Shown: positions 1 through 4,731 of the stretch, piece by piece | How positions within the stretch are numbered: the stretch's first letter is position 1 | Layout: each line of letters begins with the position of its first letter | Assembly: GCA_013698165.1 (NCBI GenBank) | Contig: JACCVN010000354.1 | Span: 1-7,816, forward strand | Reading direction: 5' to 3' | Length of the DNA stretch: 7,816 nucleotides | Source of the DNA: Parachlamydiaceae bacterium | GTDB lineage: Bacteria > Chlamydiota > Chlamydiia > Chlamydiales > Parachlamydiaceae | Notes under the pieces: generated by a model | What the model saw: only the letters and a program-made list of their open reading frames with translations | Database searches by the model: none | What the model was told of the DNA's origin: nothing | Made by a program: the position numbers and the translations under genes

Positions 1-789
1 CAAGCCACATTGTTCTTCAACAGCCAGTCAGATGCAGAAAAAAGACACATTATTAATGCTCTGAGTTTTGAATTAGGCAAAGTGCAAGTTGATGCGATCA
101 GAACGCGCGTGCTAGTATTGCTTAACGAAGTCGATAAAAAACTAGCCGAAAGCGTCGCAAATGCCTTAGGCACAAATGTGCCAAAAAAACCTGAAGCACT
201 CATAAACCAAAGCTTTGGTGCTGATGCCGACCCTAAAAAATGCCAACCTATTAAAGTAAAACAATCTATTGAAAAGTCCGAAGCCTTGAGCATGGCCAAT
301 ACGCGAAAAGATTCAATCAAGACAAGGCAGATAGCCATCCTCATAGCTGATGGCATTGATGAACAGTCTGTGAATACTATGAAAGATTCTCTGTCAGCTG
401 ATGGAGCTGTAGTCAAACTCATTGCACCAAAACTTGGAAATATTAAAGGTGCGCATGGAGGCTCTCTAAAGGCTGATCAAAGTTTTTTAACTGCATCTTC
501 CGTCCTATTTGATGCCGTCTATGTGCCAAGTGGTTCCACAGGTATTAAAACGCTGTTATCTATTCAAGATGCTGTATGCTTCATCGATGAGGCTTATAAG
601 CATTGTAAAGCCATTGCTATCAATGGTGAGGGCGTAGAATTGTTCAAAGAAACTTATGCGAGTAAGAAGTTCTCGACAACTATTAACGGAAAAGAAATGA
701 CGGCTTTAGGATTGATTATTAATGGGTCACCGAAAGAATTTGCTAAAGCCATTGCCCAGCATCGCTTTTGGAACAGGGAAGAAAAATAA
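1..789 (+). CDS. katE: Large-subunit (clade 2, HPII-type) catalase, C-terminal part only
   Basis: The reading frame is open from base 1, so the 5' part of the gene lies outside the window. The TTG at base 10 is an internal Leu codon, not a start. The first residues (QATLFFNSQ, then a run ending ELGKVQ, a paired Arg segment and the NEVDKKLAESVANALG stretch) match the end of the catalase core helical region in large-subunit catalases. From about base 319 to 760 follows a DJ-1/PfpI-like Rossmann domain (IAILIADGID, then YVPSGS where the family has VPGG). This extra domain separates clade 2 catalases from the small ones. The family converts hydrogen peroxide to water and oxygen with heme, in the cytoplasm. 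The nucleophilic Cys of true DJ-1 proteins is not seen at the elbow, as expected in catalases. Heme ligand and active-site residues lie outside the window. The family call is strong; the exact orthology is less certain. Confidence 0.9.
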   Translation, partial: QATLFFNSQSDAEKRHIINALSFELGKVQVDAIRTRVLVLLNEVDKKLAESVANALGTNVPKKPEALINQSFGADADPKKCQPIKVKQSIEKSEALSMANTRKDSIKTRQIAILIADGIDEQSVNTMKDSLSADGAVVKLIAPKLGNIKGAHGGSLKADQSFLTASSVLFDAVYVPSGSTGIKTLLSIQDAVCFIDEAYKHCKAIAINGEGVELFKETYASKKFSTTINGKEMTALGLIINGSPKEFAKAIAQHRFWNREEK

Positions 790-808
790 AAAATCTGACA
801 GTTCTTTT

Positions 809-835
809 AAGCCCCTATATTTATTAGGGGCTTTT
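809..835 (+). terminator. Rho-independent terminator of the catalase gene
   Basis: A perfect 9-bp stem (AAGCCCCTA at 809-817 with TAGGGGCTT at 825-833) closes a 7-base loop. The right arm runs into four Ts (832-835). It starts 20 bases after the catalase stop codon, so it ends that transcript and separates it from the dehydrogenase gene. Confidence 0.85.
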
Positions 836-972
836 CTGAAAATAATCCATTTTCAAAAAAAGGATATGGTATATTTTGGAAATATACTGCCATTAGCTCA
901 ATCTGAGAATTTGGGAAGTATATGTTGCTCATCTAAACCCTAAGTAAAAACAATTATTACCAGGAACATCTT

Positions 973-1722
973 ATGAACGGCAAGGAAAACAAAGTCGCGT
1001 TTATCACTGGCGCCAACCGTGGTATTGGATTTGAAACAGCCCGTGAACTTGGTGAAAAGGGCATAACTGTCATTCTAGGTGCAAGAGACAAAGCTAAGGG
1101 AGAAGAGGCAGTAGCCAAATTAAAGGCTCAAGGGATCACAGCCACCACCTTTCAATTTGACATCAATAAGCTTTCTGATCATCAGGCCATCTCAAAATAT
1201 ATCGAAGAAAATTATGGAAAACTTGACATTTTGATAAATAACGCTGGAGTTTGGCTTGACAGTACATCTGCAGGTGAAAAGAATCAGACAAGCAAGACAT
1301 CTCTTGACGTTCTAAGAAGAACATTTGATTCAAACTTCTTTAACCTGGTTGTTTTGACCCAAACACTTCTTCCGCTCATTAAAAAATCTCCTGCAGGAAG
1401 AATTGTGAACCTTTCTAGCATACTTGGATCGTTAACTTTACAATCGGACCCTACGTCGCCAATTTATGAATCCAAGGCATTCGCTTATGACGCCTCTAAA
1501 ACGGCATTAAACGCGTTCACAATACACCTTGCACATGAGCTGAAAGACACCAATATTAAAGTGAATTCTGCTCATCCAGGCTGGGTCAAGACAGATATGG
1601 GAGGCCCGTCTGCGCCAATTGAAGTTTCTGAAGGAGGCAAGACCAGCGTTCAACTTGCTCTTGTTCCTGACAATAGTCCTTCCGGTGGGTTTTATCATTT
1701 AGGAAAAACTCTCCCTTGGTAA
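973..1722 (+). CDS. Classical short-chain dehydrogenase/reductase, carbonyl-reductase-like
   Basis: A 249-residue protein of normal length for classical SDRs. The cofactor motif TGANRGIG is at residues 12-19. The NNAG motif is at 89-92, the structural Asn at N121, the catalytic Ser in NLSS (148-149), the YxxxK pair at Y172/K176, and the PGWVKTDMGG segment at 202-211. Arg16 and Arg38 (GARDK) favour NADP(H) over NAD(H). The 22 or so residues between Ser and Tyr exceed the spacing in most SDRs. Together with the C-terminal Trp after a short Lys/Pro stretch, this resembles the carbonyl reductase/plant-reductase-like subgroup. It probably reduces an aldehyde or ketone in the cytoplasm; the substrate cannot be read from the sequence. 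The ATG is preceded by AGGA (962-965) at 7 bases. It sits alone between the catalase terminator and a weak hairpin, so it is probably its own transcription unit. Confidence 0.93.
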   Translation: MNGKENKVAFITGANRGIGFETARELGEKGITVILGARDKAKGEEAVAKLKAQGITATTFQFDINKLSDHQAISKYIEENYGKLDILINNAGVWLDSTSAGEKNQTSKTSLDVLRRTFDSNFFNLVVLTQTLLPLIKKSPAGRIVNLSSILGSLTLQSDPTSPIYESKAFAYDASKTALNAFTIHLAHELKDTNIKVNSAHPGWVKTDMGGPSAPIEVSEGGKTSVQLALVPDNSPSGGFYHLGKTLPW

Positions 1723-1736
1723 GGCAGGGAATAATT

Positions 1737-1761
1737 ATTAAGAGGGCGCTTCCCCCTTAAT
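1737..1761 (+). terminator. Hairpin downstream of the SDR gene, possible weak terminator
   Basis: An imperfect stem (1737-1746 with 1752-1761, one A:C mismatch, loop CGCTT) begins 14 bases after the SDR stop codon. No T-run follows, so it is not a standard intrinsic terminator. It may pause polymerase, stabilise the mRNA 3' end, or let transcription run on into the next gene. Confidence 0.35.
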
Positions 1762-1816
1762 TCCGAAGCCAAAATCCCACTGACCTTAAAGCAAAACACA
1801 TACTCAAAAGGTAACT

Positions 1817-2164
1817 ATGATTCTCTATGTCTACAGCAAATGTTCAACTTGTAAAGACGCGTTAAAATTTTTGGAACAAAAAAAGGCAGTCTTTCTTCGC
1901 AAGGAAATCACTGAGACTCCCCCCACAGTCGCAGAATTGCAGGCCATGCTAGACTTTATGCAAGGTAATTTGAAAAAACTTTTCAATTCCTCAGGTCAGC
2001 TTTATCGTGAGCTGCACCTCACTGAAAAATTAAAATCAATGACACAAACGGATGCATTAACACTGTTAAGCCAAAATGGTATGCTTGTTAAACGTCCCTT
2101 TTTACTTGGGAATGACTTTGGATTAATAGGCTTTAGCGAAGCAGAGTGGGTTAAAAAATTCTAA
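1817..2164 (+). CDS. ArsC/Spx-family thioredoxin-fold protein (YffB-like)
   Basis: A 115-residue protein, the usual length for the ArsC/Spx/YffB family. The N-terminal strand leads into CSTC at residues 9-12, followed by KDALKFLE, the typical position of the redox-active Cys. Later family signatures are LFNSSGQLYREL (55-66) and the VKRP motif at 91-94 before LLGNDFGLIGFSEAEW. Family members are either glutathione-dependent arsenate reductases or regulators/oxidoreductases without arsenate activity. Nothing here (no arsR, arsB or acr3 neighbour) supports a true arsenic operon, so a general thiol-redox role is as likely. AAAGG at 1807-1811 is spaced 5 bases from the ATG. The gap of 94 bases to the SDR gene would allow co-transcription, but the hairpin in it makes that uncertain. 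Confidence 0.88.
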   Translation: MILYVYSKCSTCKDALKFLEQKKAVFLRKEITETPPTVAELQAMLDFMQGNLKKLFNSSGQLYRELHLTEKLKSMTQTDALTLLSQNGMLVKRPFLLGNDFGLIGFSEAEWVKKF

Positions 2165-2199
2165 TTAGTCGGGAACGGTAATAAAAATCTTTACTCCTA

Positions 2200-2205
2200 T
2201 ATAAT
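2200..2205 (+). promoter_or_regulatory. Possible -10 element upstream of the PhzF-like remnant
   Basis: TATAAT lies in an AT-rich stretch about 40 bases before the ATG at 2246. No good -35 is found at 16-18 bases upstream, so the call rests on the hexamer alone and is weak. Confidence 0.25.
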
Positions 2206-2245
2206 TTTATTTCAATTCTATAAATAAGATAAGGCGGTGAACAAT

Positions 2246-2426
2246 ATGATTTTTTGACACATTCGATTTATTGCCAAAAGATTCAGGCAGTTTTCGCGTT
2301 GAGCAAGGGCATTTTATAGAGCGACCTGGAGTCGTCAGCGTAGCATTTTCAAAAAAACGTGGACATTATCGCGCAAAGATTATTGCGCAGGCCGTGCACT
2401 GTTTCTCCACAGAAATTAATCTATAA
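2246..2426 (+). pseudogene. Remnant of a PhzF-family isomerase/epimerase gene (start and C-terminus only)
   Basis: A purine-rich ribosome site (2231-2239) precedes ATG at 2246, but that frame stops after three codons (TGA 2255-2257). In the frame of base 2250 an uninterrupted stretch runs to TAA at 2424-2426. It encodes GSFRVEQGHFIERPG, then a beta-rich segment ending HCFSTEINL. The QG-x4-RP pattern and the following strands resemble the last 50 residues of PhzF-type proteins (usually about 260-300 residues). Removing one T from the T6 run at 2250-2255 would join the ATG to this frame, giving MIFDTFDLLP and about 60 residues in all. MIFDTF itself resembles a PhzF N-terminus. The simplest reading is a large internal deletion plus a frameshift. 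The coding character is fairly secure; the PhzF assignment comes from motif memory and is moderate. Confidence 0.55.
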
Positions 2427-2440
2427 TCATTGGTGCAAAA

Positions 2441-2854
2441 ATGTTTAAGTATAAATTGGTAGCCGTAGTTAATAAAAAGATTGAGACAGGCGTTCTCATG
2501 AATGCTCTTGCACATATGTGCTTAGGCTTTGGCGCTCACACGGGGCCTGAGAAATTACACCTTATCGACTATAAGAATGCAGAAGGATTTGTCTACCCAA
2601 ATATTTCTAAGATGCCTTTTATTATTTTGCGTGAAGATAATTCAAATAAGATTGCAAAATTGCTTATGGAGGCCAAGGAAAATGGTATTCAGTACTCTGT
2701 TTTCACAAACACTATGACTGAAGGAACATGGGAAGATCAAGAAGCAAGAACCCTCGCCTCAAAGCCGGAAGAGATCGTGTATTATGGAATTGTGCTTTTC
2801 GGCCTCAGCGAAATTGTTACCAACATGACCAAAAAACTTTCTCTTCTAAGGTAG
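2441..2854 (+). CDS. DUF2000-like protein, peptidyl-tRNA-hydrolase-2-like fold
   Basis: A 137-residue soluble protein. The N-terminal strand (KLVAVVNKK) is followed by a helix with NALAHMCLGFGA, then PFIILRED, a helix rich in Lys/Ala, and a strand with SVFTNTMTEGTW. This layout matches DUF2000 proteins, which share the fold of type 2 peptidyl-tRNA hydrolases. Their biochemical function is not established to my knowledge. There is no signal peptide and no clear membrane segment, so it is probably cytoplasmic. The ribosome site is weak (GGTG at 2432-2435, 5 bases before ATG). Its stop codon lies 3 bases before the start of the MBL-fold gene, and that gene's ribosome site is inside this one's last codons. 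The two are therefore almost certainly co-transcribed and translationally coupled. The family call is from memory of motifs. Confidence 0.75.
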   Translation: MFKYKLVAVVNKKIETGVLMNALAHMCLGFGAHTGPEKLHLIDYKNAEGFVYPNISKMPFIILREDNSNKIAKLLMEAKENGIQYSVFTNTMTEGTWEDQEARTLASKPEEIVYYGIVLFGLSEIVTNMTKKLSLLR

Positions 2855-2857
2855 ATC

Positions 2858-3853
2858 ATGGCAAGGATTAATCTCATTCGCGTCAAAGACAATAGTTATT
2901 ACTGCAACAGCATTTTCTCTATTGGTGTTTACATCAAAGATAACATGGCAGTGCTGATCGATAGTGGTATCAGCAAAGAAGTCGCTAAAGAGGTTGATAA
3001 ATCTCTGTCTCAGATCAATATTCATGTGGCAGCCATCATTAATACGCATTGTCATGGAGATCATTGTGGAGGCAATGCATTTTTTCAGCAGAAATATCCC
3101 CAGATAAAAATCTTTTGCACTGAAACTGAAAGGCCTTTTATTGAAGATCCTTTGATGGCGCCTATTTGTTTTTGTGGAGGTGCTGCAGCCTTCGAAGAAC
3201 TTAAAAAATGCAAGCCTATTGCACCGCAGCAAGCTTCAAAAGTCACAGACATCATTGCTCCTTATGTGGATCAAAAAATCTTCATCTGTGGGGAGACATT
3301 CGAAATTATCACCTTGCCGGGACACACGCGAGGAATGATTGCCGTCAAAACACCTGACAATGTCCTTTATTGCGGCGATGCCATTTTTGGCGATGATACC
3401 TTCAAGAAATATCCTATTTTGTACTATACATTTATCGGTGACACACTGAAGTCATTTAAAAAATTAAGAGCGTTAATCCCCTCTATCGATGCCACAGTGA
3501 TCTATCATGGAGGCCTGATACCGGATATAATCCCATTAATAGATGATCATGAAAAACGCATCCTAGAAACGAAAAATAAAATCTTTTCAATGTTGTGTGA
3601 ACAACCGTTATCATTGGAAGAGATAACCGCCAAAATCATGCAAACAAATGATATTCCAGACGACGTTATCTCGTATGTACTTACAAAGACACCTATGCAG
3701 GCATATATCGCTGAATTACAGTATGAAAAGCTTATAGAAATTCGTGTTACAAACGGGGTCAATCGCGCACATCTTATAGAGAATGGTGTATATCATCAAA
3801 GCCAACACTATTTGAGCGAGAATATTCCTGAAGAATTAAACACTATTTTTTAG
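2858..3853 (+). CDS. Metallo-beta-lactamase-fold hydrolase with C-terminal extension
   Basis: A 331-residue protein. The signature THCHGDH is at residues 63-69, with H64, H66, D68 and H69 as metal ligands. H156 (LPGHTRG), D174 (YCGDAIFGD) and H217 (VIYHGG) complete the expected set for a two-metal MBL hydrolase. The MBL domain occupies about residues 1-230. Residues 235-300 look helical and end in short strands, as in MBL proteins with a small winged-helix-like C-terminal domain. No signal peptide is seen, which argues against a secreted antibiotic beta-lactamase and for a cytoplasmic thioester, lactone or phosphoester hydrolase. The substrate is unknown. TAAGG at 2847-2851, 6 bases from the ATG, overlaps the end of the DUF2000 gene. 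Reading on, no obvious intrinsic terminator follows the stop codon. Confidence 0.9.
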   Translation: MARINLIRVKDNSYYCNSIFSIGVYIKDNMAVLIDSGISKEVAKEVDKSLSQINIHVAAIINTHCHGDHCGGNAFFQQKYPQIKIFCTETERPFIEDPLMAPICFCGGAAAFEELKKCKPIAPQQASKVTDIIAPYVDQKIFICGETFEIITLPGHTRGMIAVKTPDNVLYCGDAIFGDDTFKKYPILYYTFIGDTLKSFKKLRALIPSIDATVIYHGGLIPDIIPLIDDHEKRILETKNKIFSMLCEQPLSLEEITAKIMQTNDIPDDVISYVLTKTPMQAYIAELQYEKLIEIRVTNGVNRAHLIENGVYHQSQHYLSENIPEELNTIF

Positions 3854-4055
3854 CACCATACGGCGCTCATCACGTTTGAGGGAATGAAACGCCATGTTGC
3901 ATAATTACTTACACCCTTAAGATTATCCTCAAAGTAGTTTCAGAGCCACCTCTTGGCTACTATAAAAGAGAATAACCTTTTCAGAGTTAAGAAGGCTTAT
4001 CTAGCATACGCATGGCTGTGGCTGTCTTCGCTATCGCTCGCAAGCCTTGCTACGG
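3854..4055. other. Intergenic stretch without a recognisable gene, small hairpins only
   Basis: I find no convincing ORF here. Small stems are present: CGTTT/AAACG at 3873-3877 and 3887-3891, and AGCCA/TGGCT at 3944-3948 and 3954-3958. The second is framed by GTAG (3934-3937) and CTAC (3957-3960). None is followed by a T-run, so none is a clear terminator for the MBL gene. The stretch 4008-4055 is GC-richer than the rest and may belong to an older repeat. Confidence 0.5.
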
Positions 4056-4071
4056 CTAGGGTGTTGTTTTT
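4056..4071 (+). repeat. Left terminal inverted repeat of the MITE-like element
   Basis: Sixteen bases, CTAGGGTGTTGTTTTT, with a perfect reverse complement at 4484-4499. Confidence 0.8.
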
Positions 4072-4168
4072 GTAGCTTTTTTTAAGATTTCAATTTACAT
4101 GAATCTAAGCATTTTTAAATTTTCAAGTCATATGATAGTAAACGGTTTTTAAGCTGAGATACGAGCAA

Positions 4169-4269
4169 CAAACACCCCCAGATGGGGGTGTGGGCTAGTA
4201 GCGCAGGGCAAGCGAAGCGCAGCCCTGGGTAAATAAAATTCAAGATTGCACCCCTGAAAGGGGTGCGGG
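4169..4269 (+). repeat. Three-hairpin repeat unit, copy A (REP-like)
   Basis: Hairpin 1 is ACACCCCC/GGGGGTGT (4172-4179 and 4184-4191, loop AGAT). Next comes GTAG (4198-4201), directly followed by hairpin 2, CAGGGC/GCCCTG (4204-4209 and 4222-4227). An AT-rich linker leads to hairpin 3, GCACCCC/GGGGTGC (4248-4254 and 4260-4266, loop TGAAA). The segment 4172-4230 matches the reverse complement of 4345-4403 at 51 of 59 positions without gaps. GTAG at the foot of a GC-rich hairpin is the hallmark of REP sequences used by REP-associated tyrosine transposases. Whether such an enzyme exists in this genome cannot be seen here. Confidence 0.7.
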
Positions 4270-4305
4270 AGGGCTGTCGGATTTTTTGCTAGTGACACGT
4301 TATTG

Positions 4306-4407
4306 CCCACACCTCTTTCTGGGGTGTAATCCTTTTATTAAATGACCCAGGGCCACGCTTCGCTTGCCCTGGGCTACAGGCCCATACCCCCATCCGAGGG
4401 TGTTATT
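4306..4407 (-). repeat. Three-hairpin repeat unit, copy B, inverted (REP-like)
   Basis: The inverted partner of copy A with the same order of parts on the minus strand. Hairpin 1 is at 4384-4391 and 4396-4403, with one mismatch and one wobble. GTAG is the complement of 4374-4377. Hairpin 2 is a perfect 8-bp stem, CCCAGGGC/GCCCTGGG (4346-4353 and 4366-4373). Hairpin 3 is at 4309-4315 and 4321-4327. Several differences from copy A still keep pairing or lie in loops. The two units face each other across about 36 bases, the layout of a BIME-type pair. Confidence 0.7.
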
Positions 4408-4483
4408 TAATGGCATAATCTTCTAAAGAAAGCAGAGTTGAAAGACTTAGATGTATGTGAAAATTCAACGTAGAAATGAGAAA

Positions 4484-4499
4484 AAAAACAACACCCTAG
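4484..4499 (-). repeat. Right terminal inverted repeat of the MITE-like element
   Basis: A perfect reverse complement of 4056-4071. The second palindromic structure begins within a few bases of it. Confidence 0.8.
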
Positions 4500-4504
4500 G
4501 CCAC

Positions 4505-4679
4505 GGGCTACAAAGAGAGTTCCATTATTGTTGATTAGCTACAAAGGCTGTAGCCTGCTGCGTCTCCAGCAGGCGATAAGATGAGCAAGAGGTACACGCT
4601 TCACTGACTCCTGCTGCGAGACGCAGCGGGCTACAGCCTTTGCAGCTAATCCACGATAGTGGACCTCTTTCTGCAACCC
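4505..4679. repeat. Second long imperfect palindrome, REP/BIME-like
   Basis: Arms of about 70 bp (4505-4573 and 4610-4679) surround a 36-base centre. The core arms, 4533-4573 and 4610-4651, differ only by two transitions and one or two bases near the hairpin loop. Each arm holds GTAG (4550-4553 on plus; complement of 4631-4634 on minus) followed directly by a hairpin: CCTGCTG/CAGCAGG at 4554-4560 and 4567-4573, and an 8-bp stem at 4610-4617 and 4623-4630. Outer parts pair less well but are still alignable (AAAGAG at 4512-4517 with CTCTTT at 4665-4670). The whole could form one long hairpin in RNA between the convergent MBL and topB genes. It lies about 50 bases past the topB stop codon and could limit read-through from both sides. 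Confidence 0.7.
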
Positions 4680-4731
4680 ATAGAAGAGCTTATCAGGCGC
4701 TACAACTATTCAGAACTATATTTTTAAACAT

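Larger units (their letters stand above)
4056..4499. mobile_element. MITE-like non-coding element with terminal inverted repeats
   Basis: The ends are perfect 16-bp inverted copies (CTAGGGTGTTGTTTTT at 4056-4071, its complement at 4484-4499). The next 38 bases inward on each side align without gaps at about 21 of 38 positions, including CTAAG at 4105-4109 facing CTTAG at 4446-4450. The arms therefore share one origin. The interior has no ORF but carries two inverted hairpin-rich units. If the element proper begins at GGG, it is flanked by TA on both sides (4057-4058 and 4497-4498). This is the target duplication expected of IS630/Tc1-type elements, so a MITE of that group is a reasonable guess. 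The TA reading is inference because the TA also forms part of the inverted repeat. Confidence 0.6.

Noticed and set aside
722..943. 73-codon plus-strand ORF overlapping the end of the catalase gene
   Set aside because: It starts inside the catalase, crosses its terminator hairpin and has a composition typical of non-coding DNA.
1817..2164. True arsenate reductase of an arsenic-resistance operon
   Set aside because: No arsenic regulator or efflux gene is nearby, and the family includes many redox proteins without this activity.
2422..2427. TATAAT as a promoter for the DUF2000 gene
   Set aside because: It lies only 13 bases before the start codon and overlaps the remnant's stop; there is no -35, and it would leave almost no leader.
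2846..3232. 128-codon ORF antisense to the MBL-fold gene
   Set aside because: It lies opposite clear catalytic motifs of the MBL gene; an antisense shadow with no recognisable features.
4281..4286. Intrinsic terminator from hairpin 3 of copy A plus the following T-run
   Set aside because: The T-run begins about 14 bases after the stem, too far for a standard intrinsic terminator.
4056..4682. CRISPR array or integron-like repeat cluster
   Set aside because: The repeats are paired inverted hairpins without regular direct repeats or unique spacers of equal length, and no associated genes are present.
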